A stretch of DNA of 39,784 nt from Rhodobacter sp. (GTDB lineage: Bacteria; Pseudomonadota; Alphaproteobacteria; Rhodobacterales; Rhodobacteraceae): positions 1 to 39,784 of the forward strand of contig JAIYDJ010000051.1 of NCBI GenBank assembly GCA_027487575.1. Direction: 5' to 3'. The notes under the pieces are model-generated. The model saw nothing but the letters and a program-made list of their open reading frames with translations, had not been told where the DNA came from and searched no databases. A program made the position numbers and the translations under genes. This document shows, in pieces, positions 17,098 to 26,589 of the stretch (the stretch's first letter is position 1; each line of letters starts with the position of its first letter).

Positions 17098-19188
17098 GTG
17101 GGCGCATGGCGACCCCTGACGGCGCTGGCCGGGGTTCGGGGGCTCTTGTTCCCGCTGGTGCCGGTGGTCATCGCGTTCGGTGTGGCGGCATGGTTTGCCC
17201 TGCCGGCAGAGCCGGGACTGACGACGTATCTGTGTGTCGGCGCAACCCTTCTTGCCGCGGCTTCCTTTGGCATCTGGGGAGCGGAGCGGTTTCAGCCGTT
17301 GGCCATCGCGCTGGCCTTCGTTTGCGCCGGGGGGCTGGCTGCGGGCATCCGGGCGCATGGCGTGGCGGCACCGGTGCTCGATTTTCGCTATTACGGCCCC
17401 GTGCAGGGCCGTGTTGTGGCCATCGACCGATCACAGAACGACGCGATGCGCCTGACGCTGGACCGCGTCGTGCTGGAGCGGACATCCCCCGCCCGAACCC
17501 CCGACCGGGTTCGCGTCTCGCTGCAGGGGGATGATGCGGAAGGGTTCTTTCCGGGGCAGGTCGTGATTCTGACCGCCCATCTTTCCGCCCCGGAAGGCGC
17601 GTCCGAACCGGGGGGATTCGACTTTCGCCGCATGGCATTTTTCGACGGACTGGGCGCGGTCGGCTATACGCGAACGCCAGTGCTGCTGTGGCAGGAGGCG
17701 GCAGCGGGCACGCAGGTCATCAACCGGTTGCGCAGCGAGATGGGCGCCGGGATGCGGGCGGCGATGCCCAGCCAGGCCGGGGCCTTTGCGGCAGGCGCGA
17801 TGACGGGCGACAGGTCGGGCATCGACGCAGAAACGGTGCAGGCGCTGCGCGACAGCAACCTTGCGCATCTTCTTGCGATTTCTGGGATGAACATGGCGTT
17901 CCTGATCGGATTCACCTTCGGTCTGGTCCGCTACGGCGTGGCGCTGGTGCCCCCGGTTGCGCTGCGGTTGGACAGCCGCAAGGTGGCCGCGGTGATCTCG
18001 CTGGGCGTGGCGGGGTTCTATCTGCTGCTGTCGGGCGCGAATGTGGCCACCGAACGGGCGTTCATCATGGTGGCGGTGATGCTGGGGGCAATCTTGCTGG
18101 ACCGGCGCGCCATGACGTTGCGGTCCGTGGCGATTGCGGGAGGGATCATCCTGCTTTGGCAGCCCGAAAGTCTGGCCGAACCCGGCTTTCAGATGAGCTT
18201 TGCCGCGACGGTGGCGCTGATTTCAGGGTTTGGCGCGCTCGACGGGGCGGTGATGCGGGAACGGCTGCCGCGCTGGATGATCCCGCTGTTCACGCTGGTG
18301 CTGTCGTCGGTGCTGGCGGGGGTCGCCACCGCGCCCTATGCCGCCGCGCATTTCAACCGGTTCACCGATTATGGCCTGCTCGCCAATCTGCTGACCGTGC
18401 CGATGATGAGTCTGGTGATGGCGGCGGGCGCCATGGCGGCGCTGCTGGTGCCTCTGGGGCTGGAATCACTGCCGCTGTGGGTTATGGAACAGGCATCCCG
18501 CTGGATCCTGTTCGTCGCACACCGGATTGCCGACCTCGACGGGGCGGTGACGCCGATCAGGGCGCCGGGACCATGGGTGATTCCGATCCTGACGCTGGGG
18601 GCACTGTGCGGTGTCGTGGCACGCGGGCGCTGGCGCTTCGTGGGTCTGGTGCCGGTGCTGCTGGCGCTTGGGCTGTGGACGCAGGCCGCGCGTCCGCTGC
18701 TGCTGATCAGCGCCGATGGAACGCTGGCCGGACTGATGGGCCCCGAGGGCCGGGCGCTGTCGGCGGCGAAAGGGGCAGGCTTTGCCGCCGAAACCTGGCT
18801 GGAGAATGACGGCGACCTCGCCGTTCAGGCAGAGGCGGCGAAACGGCCGGGATTCACCGGGCCAAAAGGCGCGCGTCAGTTCGAAGCCGGCGGTGTGCGG
18901 GGCGTGATCCTGACGGGGAAGCAGGCTGTGTCCGGGGCCGCTGCGGCGTGCCGCACTGTGCAGATCGTCATACTGGCGGACGTGGCCGAAGCGCCGGTTA
19001 AGGGCGGGTGCCTGCTGATCGACCGGGCCTTCCTGCGGGTCAGCGGGGCGCTGGCCCTTGACGTGGCAGACGGCGCGGTTCGGATCACCCCGGCGCGCGG
19101 GGCTGCCCGGATCTGGGCCGGGCAGGGGGCCGTGATGCAGCCGACCCGCGTGCCGGATGCAGGCGCGCGCCTCGCGTCGGGTCAGTAG
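17098..19188 (+). CDS. comEC: ComEC/Rec2-family DNA uptake channel protein
   Basis: 696 residues, polytopic. Order: N-terminal hydrophobic segments with a DUF4131-type soluble region (about 100-210), then the Competence core with [18 protein letters not shown] and [23 protein letters not shown], then a C-terminal soluble part. ComEC carries transforming DNA across the inner membrane. The C-terminal third has no H-x-H-x-D-H metal motif, so the nuclease-like metallo-beta-lactamase domain of classical ComEC is absent or degenerate. Start GTG 17098 follows AAGGTGGGG; an in-frame stop at 17059 rules out starts much further upstream. It is divergent from gltX (91-nt gap) and its last 7 nt overlap the lexA stop region. 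Confidence 0.9.
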   Translation: MGAWRPLTALAGVRGLLFPLVPVVIAFGVAAWFALPAEPGLTTYLCVGATLLAAASFGIWGAERFQPLAIALAFVCAGGLAAGIRAHGVAAPVLDFRYYGPVQGRVVAIDRSQNDAMRLTLDRVVLERTSPARTPDRVRVSLQGDDAEGFFPGQVVILTAHLSAPEGASEPGGFDFRRMAFFDGLGAVGYTRTPVLLWQEAAAGTQVINRLRSEMGAGMRAAMPSQAGAFAAGAMTGDRSGIDAETVQALRDSNLAHLLAISGMNMAFLIGFTFGLVRYGVALVPPVALRLDSRKVAAVISLGVAGFYLLLSGANVATERAFIMVAVMLGAILLDRRAMTLRSVAIAGGIILLWQPESLAEPGFQMSFAATVALISGFGALDGAVMRERLPRWMIPLFTLVLSSVLAGVATAPYAAAHFNRFTDYGLLANLLTVPMMSLVMAAGAMAALLVPLGLESLPLWVMEQASRWILFVAHRIADLDGAVTPIRAPGPWVIPILTLGALCGVVARGRWRFVGLVPVLLALGLWTQAARPLLLISADGTLAGLMGPEGRALSAAKGAGFAAETWLENDGDLAVQAEAAKRPGFTGPKGARQFEAGGVRGVILTGKQAVSGAAAACRTVQIVILADVAEAPVKGGCLLIDRAFLRVSGALALDVADGAVRITPARGAARIWAGQGAVMQPTRVPDAGARLASGQ

Positions 19189-19868
19189 CTGCGGATCAAA
19201 CCGACAAGACGGCCCTGCACCTTGACCATATGGTCGGGAAAAAGCCGCGTCTCATAGGCCGGGTTGGCCGCTTCCAGCGCGATCATCCCGCCCTTGCGGC
19301 GAAAGCGTTTCAGCGTGGCCTCGGCATCTTCCACAAGCGCCACGACAATATCGCCATTCTCTGCGGTGGACTGTTCGCGGATCACCACGATGTCGCCGTC
19401 GTTGATCCCGGCCTCGATCATCGAGTCGCCCTTGACCTCCAGCGCGTAGTGCTGGCCCTTGCCCGACAGCATCGATCCCGGCACGGCCACGTTGTGCGAC
19501 GCGTGGGCTATGGCCTCGATCGGCACGCCGGCAGCGATGCGGCCCATCATCGGGATTTCCAGCGCATGGACCGGCTCGATGACCAGGGCATTCCTGGGCA
19601 GCGGCGGGCGGTCGCCGTCGATGACACGCGGGCTGAAGCCGGGGCGTTCCATCGCCTCGGGCAGTTTCAGGATTTCCAGCGCACGCGCGCGATGGGCCAT
19701 ACGGCGGATGAACCCCCGTTCCTCCAGCGCCGTGATCAGACGGTGAATGCCGGATTTCGACCGCAGGTCAAGCGCCTCCTTCATCTCGTCAAACGAGGGG
19801 GGTACGCCGTCGCGATCCAGCCGCTGTTTGATGAAATCCAGAAGTTCCAACTGCTTGCGCGTCAGCAT
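19182..19868 (-). CDS. lexA: SOS repressor LexA
   Basis: 228 residues. The winged-helix DNA-binding domain is at 1-70 ([31 protein letters not shown]); the S24 peptidase domain follows, with self-cleavage bond A113-G114 in [10 protein letters not shown], nucleophile S149 in KGDSMIEAG and general base K187 in ATLKRF. RecA-stimulated autocleavage derepresses DNA-repair genes. The frame is open upstream to 20018, but MLTRKQ at 19868 is the family N-terminus. An SOS box lies 56 nt upstream of the start, so it is autoregulated. It is the last gene of the trp-moa-moe run but has its own promoter region. Confidence 0.97.
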   Translation of the reverse strand: MLTRKQLELLDFIKQRLDRDGVPPSFDEMKEALDLRSKSGIHRLITALEERGFIRRMAHRARALEILKLPEAMERPGFSPRVIDGDRPPLPRNALVIEPVHALEIPMMGRIAAGVPIEAIAHASHNVAVPGSMLSGKGQHYALEVKGDSMIEAGINDGDIVVIREQSTAENGDIVVALVEDAEATLKRFRRKGGMIALEAANPAYETRLFPDHMVKVQGRLVGLIRSY

Positions 19869-19923
19869 CAGGGGCACCCACCCATTGTTCCAGCCGGGAA
19901 CCCACGCCCGGTGTTGATACAAT

Positions 19924-19938
19924 GTTCTGCCCGCGTTC
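19924..19938 (-). promoter_or_regulatory. Alphaproteobacterial SOS box of lexA
   Basis: A perfect GTTC-TGCCCGC-GTTC direct repeat with 7-nt spacer, the LexA-binding consensus of alphaproteobacteria. It lies in the lexA leader, downstream of a TTGACA-like -35 element (minus strand, plus positions about 19948-19953). Confidence 0.85.
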
Positions 19939-19971
19939 CCGGTTTGTGTCAAGAGCTTTGACATATACCAA

Positions 19972-21150
19972 CTATAGCGAAAGGTAGTCGACCACCGCTC
20001 CCGCCGCGCGGGCCCCATCGCCCAGCGGGCGGATCAGCAGCGCGTCGGCCTGGGCCAAAACCCCCAGCAGCGACGAATCCTGCCGGTCTGCCGGGGTGAT
20101 CACAGGCAGACCATCGCCTGTCGTCAGCGTCGCGCGCATGTAATGGGTGCGCGGCCCGGTCGGACCGGTATCGGCGCCCAGAACGGCGCGGCGGCTTTGC
20201 GGGGCGGGGTGGGGATGGCCAAGCATCGCGCGCACCATGGGAAGGACAAAGAGATGCGCACAGACGATCGCCGAAACCGGATTGCCGGGCAGGCCCAGCA
20301 TCGGCGCGCCAAAAAGCCGCCCCGCCATCAGGGGTTTGCCGGGACGCATCGCGATGCGCCAGAAGGCGCGTTCCATCCCCAGCGCCTCGGCCGCCGCTGC
20401 GACAAGATCATGGTCGCCGACAGAGGCGCCGCCCATCGTGACAATCAGGTCGGCCCCCCTGGCCAGACCGAACACGGTGGTCAGATCGGCCAGCGTGTCG
20501 CGGGCGATGGGCAGCATCCGCGCCGTTCCGCCGGACGCCTCGACCAGCGCTGCGATGGCGAAATTGTTCGAAGCGACGATCTGGTCAGGGTCAGGAGCCT
20601 CTCCGGGCATCACCAGTTCATCTCCCGTGGCAATGATCGCCACGACGGGGCGGCGCGTGGCCTGCACGACAGGCACATTCATCGAAGCCAGGAGTGCAAG
20701 GTCGTTCGGGCGCAACAGGCGCGGGCCTAGGCTGTCGCCCGCCCGGAAATCCTGCCCGGCGGGCCGGATGTGCAGGGCGGTGTCGGCACCGGATTTGATA
20801 GTGATGTCATGACCTTGCCGGTCGACATCTTCCTGGATGACAACGCGCGTTGCCCCGGCAGGAACCGGTGCGCCGGTGAAGATGCGCAGGGCCTCACCGG
20901 GGCCGAGGCTGCCCGCAAAGGCATGTCCTGCACCCGCCTCGCCGATCACGGTGAACCGCGCGCCGGGCTCGGGGTCGCCCTGCACGGCATAACCGTCCAT
21001 CGCCGAGGCGGCGAAGGGCGGCTGGTCGCGCTGCGCGTTGGCGGGTGTGGCCATCCAGCGCCCGGCAGCCTGGCGCAGAGGGACGGCTTCAATCGGCAGT
21101 GGTGTCGCAAGGGCCAGACAACGGTGAAGCGCCTCTTCGACCGTGATCAT
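19972..21150 (-). CDS. moeA: Molybdopterin molybdotransferase MoeA
   Basis: 392 residues. Characteristic segments: [13 protein letters not shown] near the N-terminus, [32 protein letters not shown], the MoCF-type core [14 protein letters not shown], and [21 protein letters not shown]. It inserts molybdate into adenylylated molybdopterin to complete the molybdenum cofactor. Its ATG shares one base with the moaC stop (TGATG), so the two are translationally coupled. Their partner enzymes for earlier cofactor steps (moaA, moaD/E) are not in the window. Confidence 0.96.
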   Translation of the reverse strand: MITVEEALHRCLALATPLPIEAVPLRQAAGRWMATPANAQRDQPPFAASAMDGYAVQGDPEPGARFTVIGEAGAGHAFAGSLGPGEALRIFTGAPVPAGATRVVIQEDVDRQGHDITIKSGADTALHIRPAGQDFRAGDSLGPRLLRPNDLALLASMNVPVVQATRRPVVAIIATGDELVMPGEAPDPDQIVASNNFAIAALVEASGGTARMLPIARDTLADLTTVFGLARGADLIVTMGGASVGDHDLVAAAAEALGMERAFWRIAMRPGKPLMAGRLFGAPMLGLPGNPVSAIVCAHLFVLPMVRAMLGHPHPAPQSRRAVLGADTGPTGPRTHYMRATLTTGDGLPVITPADRQDSSLLGVLAQADALLIRPLGDGARAAGAVVDYLSL

Positions 21151-21623
21151 CAGATCGCCTCGTAACGGCCGGATTTTCCACCGTCTTTCAGCGTAACGCA
21201 GATGCCTTCAATCACCATGGATTTCTCGGCCGCCTTCAGCATGTCATAGATCGTCAGGCAAGCAACCGACACCGCTGTCAGCGCCTCCATCTCGACCCCG
21301 GTCTGTCCGCCGGTCTTTACCGTTGCCTCGACACGCACGCCCGGCAGGGCCTCATCCGCAACGAGGGTCAAGACCACGGCGGTGATCGGCAGCGGGTGGC
21401 AAAGCGGTATCAGGTCTGCCGTGCGCTTGGCGGCCATGATCCCGGCAAGACGTGCCGTGCCCAGCACATCGCCCTTTTTCGCCGTCCCCGCCTGCACAAG
21501 GGCCAGCGTGGCAGGCAGCATGCGCACCGCGCCGGTGGCCGTGGCGATCCGGTCGGTGACCGGTTTCGCCGAGACGTCGACCATATGCGCCTGACCGTCC
21601 TTGTCGAAGTGCGTCAGCGTCAT
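21150..21623 (-). CDS. moaC: Cyclic pyranopterin monophosphate synthase MoaC
   Basis: 157 residues, standard size. [30 protein letters not shown] (catalytic region), [21 protein letters not shown] and KSGRYE are family signatures. It rearranges 3',8-cyclo-GTP to cyclic pyranopterin in molybdenum cofactor synthesis. It overlaps trpC by ATGA and moeA by TGATG, so it sits inside one translationally coupled chain with tryptophan genes. Confidence 0.97.
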   Translation of the reverse strand: MTLTHFDKDGQAHMVDVSAKPVTDRIATATGAVRMLPATLALVQAGTAKKGDVLGTARLAGIMAAKRTADLIPLCHPLPITAVVLTLVADEALPGVRVEATVKTGGQTGVEMEALTAVSVACLTIYDMLKAAEKSMVIEGICVTLKDGGKSGRYEAI

Positions 21624-22432
21624 TGCCCGCCCTGTGCCGTCAGGGGCTGGGCCAGAATAGCGCGCGTCGCGGCGGCGACATCGGCCTGCCGCATCAGGGA
21701 TTCCCCGATCAGAAAGCAGCGCGCGCCATAGGCGGCGAGGTCGGCCAGGTCGGCGGGGGTGTTGAGGCCGCTTTCCGACACGATCAGCCGGTCTTCGGGC
21801 ACCCGGCGGGCCAGATCGCGCGTGGTGTCGAGTGTCACCTCGAACGTGTGCAGGTTGCGGTTGTTGATGCCGATCAGCGGCGATTTCAGCAGTGTCGCGC
21901 GTTCCAGTTCCGCGCGGTCGTGTACCTCGACAAGCACGTCCATCTTCCAGTCGCGCGCCGTGGCCTCCAGTTCCGCCGCCTGCGCATCGGACACCGAGGC
22001 CAGGATGATCAGGATGCAATCGGCACGCAGGGCACGGGATTCGACGACCTGCCAGGGGTCATACAGGAAATCCTTGCGCAGGCACGGCAGTTTGACCGCG
22101 TCGGAGGCGGCGAGCAGGTACGAGTCGTCGCCTTGAAAGGACGGACCGTCGGTCAGCACCGACAGACAGGTCGCCCCGCCTTCGGCATAAGCGCGCGCCA
22201 GGGCCGGAACGTCGAAATCGGCGCGGATCAGGCCCTTGGACGGCGAGGCCTTCTTGATTTCGGCAATCAGGCCGTAGCCGGCGTTGGCCGCGTCCCGCAG
22301 GGCGGTCGCAAATCCGCGCGGGGCCGGTGCGGTGCGGGCCGCCTCTTCGACTTGCGCCAAGGGGCGCGCCGCCTTGCGGGCGGCCACGTCCGCCAGTTTG
22401 TAGTCCCTGATGCTGTCGAGAATGGTTGTCAT
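21620..22432 (-). CDS. trpC: Indole-3-glycerol phosphate synthase
   Basis: 270 residues, monofunctional (no PRAI domain fused). It has the TIM-barrel signature [18 protein letters not shown] with catalytic Lys/Glu, [30 protein letters not shown] and [13 protein letters not shown]. It closes the indole ring in tryptophan synthesis. The gap to trpD is 49 nt and contains a degenerate copy of the window's repeated AT-rich motif just before the ATG. The 3' end is coupled to moaC by ATGA. Confidence 0.97.
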   Translation of the reverse strand: MTTILDSIRDYKLADVAARKAARPLAQVEEAARTAPAPRGFATALRDAANAGYGLIAEIKKASPSKGLIRADFDVPALARAYAEGGATCLSVLTDGPSFQGDDSYLLAASDAVKLPCLRKDFLYDPWQVVESRALRADCILIILASVSDAQAAELEATARDWKMDVLVEVHDRAELERATLLKSPLIGINNRNLHTFEVTLDTTRDLARRVPEDRLIVSESGLNTPADLADLAAYGARCFLIGESLMRQADVAAATRAILAQPLTAQGGQ

Positions 22433-22481
22433 GGTCCTGAAATACCCGGTCGGCGGAAGGAAGGGAAGACTTGGATCGGGG

Positions 22482-23495
22482 TCAGGCGTTGGTCAGGCTG
22501 GCCAGCGCCGCCACCTTGGCGCGGGCCGACCCCGAATCGATGCTTTGCGCCGCCAGCGCCACACCTTCGGTCAGCGACGTGGCACGGTCGGCCACCATCA
22601 GTGCTGCGGCGGCGTTGAACAGCACGGCGTCGCGGTAGGCCCCGGTTTCGCCGTCCATCAGCGCGCGGAAGGCCGTCGCATTTTCGGCCGGAGAGCCCCC
22701 CATGATCGCGGCAAACGGGTGGACCGGCAACCCGGCGTCCGACGGGTTCAGGGTGAAGGCGCGCAACTGCCCCCCCTCCAGCGCCACGACGTCCGTGGGT
22801 TCGCTGATCGAGATTTCGTCGGTTCCGTCGCCACCATGCACCAGCCAGGCCTTCTCGCTGCCAAGCGCCTGCAGCGTTTCGGCCATCGGCCGAATCAGTG
22901 CGGCGGAGAACGCGCCGGTCAACTGCCGCCGCACCCCCGCCGGATTGGTCAGCGGCCCTAGGATGTTGAAGATCGTCCTTGTACCAAGTTCGGCGCGCAC
23001 CGGGCCGACATGGCGCATGGCGGGGTGATGCATCGGGGCCATCATGAACCCGATTCCGGCTGCCGACAGGCAACGTTCCACCACGTCGGGGCCGATCATG
23101 ATGTTCAGTCCCAGTTCGGTCAGCACATCCGCCGCCCCCGATTTCGACGACAGGTTGCGGTTGCCATGCTTGGCCACCGGCACGCCGGCCCCCGCCACGA
23201 CAAAGGCGGTCGCGGTCGAGATGTTCAGCGTGCCTTTGCCGTCGCCCCCGGTTCCGACGATATCCATGGCGTCCGCCGGGGCGGTGACAGCGTGGCACTT
23301 GGCCCGCATTACCGAGGCAGCGGCGGCATACTCGTCGACCGTTTCACCCCGGGTGCGCAGGGCCATCAGGAATCCGCCCATCTGCGCCGGGGTGGCCGAG
23401 CCTTCGAACAGGGCGGTGAAGGCGGCAGTGGCCTCGTCGCGGGTCAGGGGGCGCGATGCGGCGATTCCGATCAGGGGCTTCAGGACATCGCTCAT
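22482..23495 (-). CDS. trpD: Anthranilate phosphoribosyltransferase
   Basis: 337 residues. Signatures: [19 protein letters not shown] (PRPP binding), [21 protein letters not shown] (anthranilate site), [28 protein letters not shown] and GPLTNPAG. It transfers phosphoribose to anthranilate. The start overlaps the trpG stop by 4 nt (ATGA). It is not fused to trpG. Confidence 0.97.
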   Translation of the reverse strand: MSDVLKPLIGIAASRPLTRDEATAAFTALFEGSATPAQMGGFLMALRTRGETVDEYAAAASVMRAKCHAVTAPADAMDIVGTGGDGKGTLNISTATAFVVAGAGVPVAKHGNRNLSSKSGAADVLTELGLNIMIGPDVVERCLSAAGIGFMMAPMHHPAMRHVGPVRAELGTRTIFNILGPLTNPAGVRRQLTGAFSAALIRPMAETLQALGSEKAWLVHGGDGTDEISISEPTDVVALEGGQLRAFTLNPSDAGLPVHPFAAIMGGSPAENATAFRALMDGETGAYRDAVLFNAAAALMVADRATSLTEGVALAAQSIDSGSARAKVAALASLTNA

Positions 23496-24079
23496 GCCGG
23501 CACGGCGACCTTCGCCGCGTCAAGGAAATTGCGCAGCAGATGGTGGCCGTGTTCCGAAGCGATGCTTTCGGGGTGGAATTGCACGCCTTCGATCAGCCGG
23601 TCACGATGGCGCAACCCCATGATCGTGCCGTCCGCAAGCCAGGCCGTGACTTCAAGACAGGCCGGAAGGCTGGCGCGGTCGACGATCAGGCTGTGATAGC
23701 GGGTGGCGGCGAAGGGCGACGGCAGGCCCGCAAACACGCCCTGGCTTGCGTGATGCATCATGCCCATCTTGCCGTGCACGATTTCGTGGCAACGTTGCAC
23801 GGTGCCGCCAAAGGCCTGACCGATGGTCTGGTGGCCAAGGCAGACACCCAGCAGCGGAATGCGTGCGTCGGCGGCGGCGAGCGTCAGGGGCAGGCAGATC
23901 CCCGCCGCCGACGGGTCGCAAGGCCCCGGCGACAGCACGATCGCCTGCGGATTCAGCGCCATCGCCCCCTGCACATCCAGCGCGTCATTGCGCACGACCC
24001 GCACATCGGCCCCAAGCTCGCCCAGATAGTGGACGAGATTCCAGGTAAAGCTGTCATAGTTGTCGATCAGAAGTAGCAT
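23492..24079 (-). CDS. trpG: Anthranilate synthase component II (glutamine amidotransferase)
   Basis: 195 residues from ATG 24079 ([19 protein letters not shown] is the family N-terminus); an in-frame GTG at 24088 is possible and no strong ribosome binding site decides. The class I glutaminase triad is Cys in [12 protein letters not shown] with His and Glu in [10 protein letters not shown]. It supplies ammonia to TrpE. First gene of the minus-strand trp run; its partner trpE is 4.3 kb further upstream, separated by an RTX gene and a plus-strand gene. Confidence 0.96.
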   Translation of the reverse strand: MLLLIDNYDSFTWNLVHYLGELGADVRVVRNDALDVQGAMALNPQAIVLSPGPCDPSAAGICLPLTLAAADARIPLLGVCLGHQTIGQAFGGTVQRCHEIVHGKMGMMHHASQGVFAGLPSPFAATRYHSLIVDRASLPACLEVTAWLADGTIMGLRHRDRLIEGVQFHPESIASEHGHHLLRNFLDAAKVAVPA

Positions 24080-24676
24080 AGTGGTCACAACCGTTGGATT
24101 TCGTTAAGCTTAAGTTCAAGATCGTTGCGGTGGTACCCGCGGCAATACCCGCTTGCTGGCCCGGTACCCCGCCGATTTGCCCAAATTGAACGAGCGACGG
24201 CGAAGGTATCACTGATCCTACTCTCCGTGTAAACCATGCTGATGCGGCTGGCTCCTGCAGCGGAACTTTGGAGGTGAGACCATGCGGACCGAGTGACCAG
24301 TGACGACGACGTCCCTCTCACGCGATGCGCCGACCGGTGATATCCCGCGTGGCGTGATCCGCTTGAAGCACGCGTGACAGGAATCGATCCCGAGGACGCG
24401 AAGGTCGCCATGATCGCCGGGCGGCTGGATCGACTTGCGAGAAACCGGGCCCCGCAAAGCCAAAGCCGAATAGGGCGTGCCCTGACCTCGCGCGCCTCCG
24501 CAGCCGACGCCGGATAGGTGCGCATGTCAAGACAGCCGGTCTGGCCCGACGTTTGCTGAATGCAGTCTTAAGCTACTGGATCTTCGGGCATAGGGGCCGG
24601 TTCGCTGCCCGCCGTCCGGTCGGTGCGCCGGCAGCGGGCAGCAGAGCGACAGTCGAACCGACAGCCGGATCGGTCA
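24080..24676. other. Gene-free, degenerate region between trpG and the RTX gene
   Basis: About 600 nt without a credible gene. Every frame is broken, and composition varies strongly in short steps (from near 42% to about 63% GC by hand count). A short well-spaced GGAGGTGAGACC-ATG near 24271 leads only to four codons and a stop, which looks like a gene relic. The trpG promoter must lie near 24085-24140. A hairpin serving the RTX gene lies at 24604-24642. Confidence 0.5.
24604..24642 (-). terminator. Large hairpin downstream of the RTX gene
   Basis: Perfect 9-bp arms GCTGCCCGC (24604-24612) and GCGGGCAGC (24634-24642), with an inner CCGG/CCGG stem. It starts 35 nt past the RTX stop codon. No T-run is visible. 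Confidence 0.55.
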
Positions 24677-25957
24677 TCAGACCAGCAGGATGTCGCTCGC
24701 CACGAACACCGTGCCATCGGCAAAGTCCGCAAGCAGCACCGTCGCCACCTTGCCGGTGCCGTCACGGTCGAACCACAGCGTCCCGTTGGTGGTGTTGTAG
24801 ATGAAGCGGTCCGACGCGTCCTGCGCCAGCCCGGTGGTGCCCGACGAAAACGCCGCGGCGCTGATCGCCCCGGTTGCCGTGCCGAACCCGTAGGCCGCCG
24901 CATTGACCTGCACCACATCGACCCCGCTGGCGAAATCGGTGATCACGTCCGAACGGTCGGCATAGGTCTCGAACAGGAACACGTCGGCCCCGCTGCCCCC
25001 GGTGAGCGTATCCGCGCCGCTGCCGCCCACCAGCGTGTCATTGCCGCCGTTGCCGACCAGGATGTCGAACGCCCCGCCTCCAGCCAGCCGGTTCGCCTCG
25101 CCATTCCCGGTCAGGGTGTCGCGGTAGGCGGTGCCGGTGATGTTCTCGATCCCCAGATAGGTGTCGCCCTTCACGCCCGCGCCAGAGTTCTGCGACGGGG
25201 TCGTCAGGTTCACCGTCATCTTCTGCGTCAGGCCCGACAGATCGAGCGTGTCGATCCCCTCGCCGCCATCGATGTATTCGTTCGACAGGCCCACCACGAA
25301 GCGGTCATTGCCCGATCCGCCCAGGATCTGCCCCGCCACGCTGCCGCCGACGCCGTTGTAGGTGTCGTTGCCGCCGCCCAATTCCACGTTGCCGATCATG
25401 CTGCCAGAATTTCGGACATTGTCGGTCGCAATGCCGCCCAGATAGCTCTGGACATCTGATTCGACGACGCCGGAATTGGTGAAATTCAGCGTTCCCCACC
25501 CGAATCTGTTCCAGATTCCATAGGAATCCGAGGTCATTACCCCGTTGTTGGTGATGGTCTTTGTTTCGCCCTCGAACACAATCGCCTGAACCGCCGATCC
25601 CTTGGCGATCATCCTGCCGTTGTTCACCAGCGTCGAGTTCGCTCCGTCCAGGATGACGCAATCGGCATCGACGACCGTCGAGCCCACGCCCGACATCAGA
25701 ACGCCGGTGGACGCGATTTCAACGGTTTGTGCCCCCTGCGCGCCCAGCAGGTTGATGCAGTCGTCATAGCCGATCACGGTGCCCGCGATGGTGATCTTGT
25801 GCTGCCCCGAGAAGGCCATGATCGTATCCCCCGAGGTCGGAAACAGGGGATCGCCCGTCGTGGTCAGGACGATCCCCACCCCGACATTCAGGTCATCGTT
25901 TCCAGTCAGCGTATAGATCGTGTAGGGCGAAGTGGTTGTGACGGCCTGGATCGGCAT
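24677..25957 (-). CDS. RTX-type calcium-binding protein, probably type I secreted
   Basis: 426 residues, no cleavable N-terminal signal. Residues 1-190 are rich in Thr/Gly/Asn/Val with short repeats (TITNNGVM, LVNNGRMI) suggesting a beta-helix. RTX nonapeptide-like motifs occur at about 193-201 (GGGNDTYNG), 212-222 (GGSGNDRFV), 230-240 (GGEGIDTLDL) and 301-330 (GNGGNDTLVGGSGADTLTGG). The last 100 residues (VFLFETYADRSDVITDF, then FADGTVFVASDILLV) resemble the C-terminal secretion region of serralysin/RTX proteins. No transporter (HlyB/HlyD/TolC) is adjacent. The catalytic role, if any, is not visible. ATG 25957 has GGAG at 7 nt. Flanks suggest acquisition. Confidence 0.88.
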   Translation of the reverse strand: MPIQAVTTTSPYTIYTLTGNDDLNVGVGIVLTTTGDPLFPTSGDTIMAFSGQHKITIAGTVIGYDDCINLLGAQGAQTVEIASTGVLMSGVGSTVVDADCVILDGANSTLVNNGRMIAKGSAVQAIVFEGETKTITNNGVMTSDSYGIWNRFGWGTLNFTNSGVVESDVQSYLGGIATDNVRNSGSMIGNVELGGGNDTYNGVGGSVAGQILGGSGNDRFVVGLSNEYIDGGEGIDTLDLSGLTQKMTVNLTTPSQNSGAGVKGDTYLGIENITGTAYRDTLTGNGEANRLAGGGAFDILVGNGGNDTLVGGSGADTLTGGSGADVFLFETYADRSDVITDFASGVDVVQVNAAAYGFGTATGAISAAAFSSGTTGLAQDASDRFIYNTTNGTLWFDRDGTGKVATVLLADFADGTVFVASDILLV

Positions 25958-25974
25958 GGGTAAACTCCAACTTG

Positions 25975-26010
25975 TAAAGTGCTGCAATTAAAGCACTTTT
26001 AGCACAAGGA
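25975..26010 (-). promoter_or_regulatory. Palindrome in the RTX upstream region
   Basis: AAAGTGCT (25976-25983) and AGCACTTT (25992-25999) form a perfect 8-bp inverted repeat around GCAATTAA, 18 nt before the RTX start codon. A further GTGCT occurs on the minus strand at about 26001-26005. It could be an operator overlapping the promoter or a leader hairpin. Confidence 0.4.
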
Positions 26011-26179
26011 ACGACCAAAGTCACCAAGCTTGACTGCATCCCGGTCGGCTTCATGGACAATGCCAAAGAAGCCTGACCCGGCCCTACCAAAGCGGAACCG
26101 CGAGGCACCAGCGACGTTTTTTCCTTTGGGGGCGACCCCTGTCGCAAGGATGGCTTGCCGTTCCAACGGCTCGACCTTT

Positions 26180-26430
26180 GGCCTTAATCTGGCTGATCAG
26201 GGACGCATCCATCCCACCACACCGCGCCCGTCATCTGTAAAACGACGCATGTCTTGCGTCATGCTCCCGTCACAGATCACCGGCGCACCCCTTCAGCATG
26301 CCGCCGGATCGCGATGATCTGCGCCCCCGGAGTATCTGCTTGTCTCATTCGACATCTCCTCGCTCCTCTTGCCGAGAAAACTCTACTTGTGCGGCCCCTT
26401 ACTTTGGGTGGGACTGCCATAGCATTTTCG
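26180..26430 (-). pseudogene. Decayed IS3-family transposase orfA
   Basis: On the minus strand, QIIAIRRHAEGVRR (26321-26280) matches the orfA start pattern QIIAILRQ-E-GV; one frame away, GMDASLISQIKA (26215-26180) matches the orfA segment after the helix-turn-helix. The DNA between them resembles the CREHG...SASFY...WRA coding stretch with small indels (net about -5 nt) and a TGA at 26277. Upstream, an AGAGGAG-type ribosome site precedes ATG 26355, and the left end may lie near 26425 (TGGCAGTCCCACCC). No orfB was found. This is a dead fragment, recognised by motif pattern only. Confidence 0.65.
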
Positions 26431-26589
26431 GCATGAGCGGCACTGCTGGTGCCGGTTTCCGATCGGAAGCAACATCTTGCGGGGCCTTGGCGGATAGGGG
26501 ATGAAGGGCGGGCCCAGTTCGGTCTATACATGGGACCAGCGGAGAAGGGGTGTCATGGGGATGCGACGCCGGGTGTGGGGAGGATGTGG

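Larger units (their letters stand above)
25958..26589. other. Gene-free region upstream of the RTX gene
   Basis: About 630 nt with no intact gene and lower GC than the window average (about 45-53% in the lines counted). It holds the RTX palindrome, an unassigned stretch at about 26010-26170 that may be further insertion-sequence debris, the IS3 orfA relic, and from about 26430 the upstream region of the deacetylase-like gene. Confidence 0.5.

Noticed and set aside
24553-24804. Plus-strand frame starting MLNAVLSYWIFG, reminiscent of some transposase C-termini
   Set aside because: The resemblance is confined to about ten residues; the rest is the antisense of the RTX 3' end. No upstream transposase domain exists.
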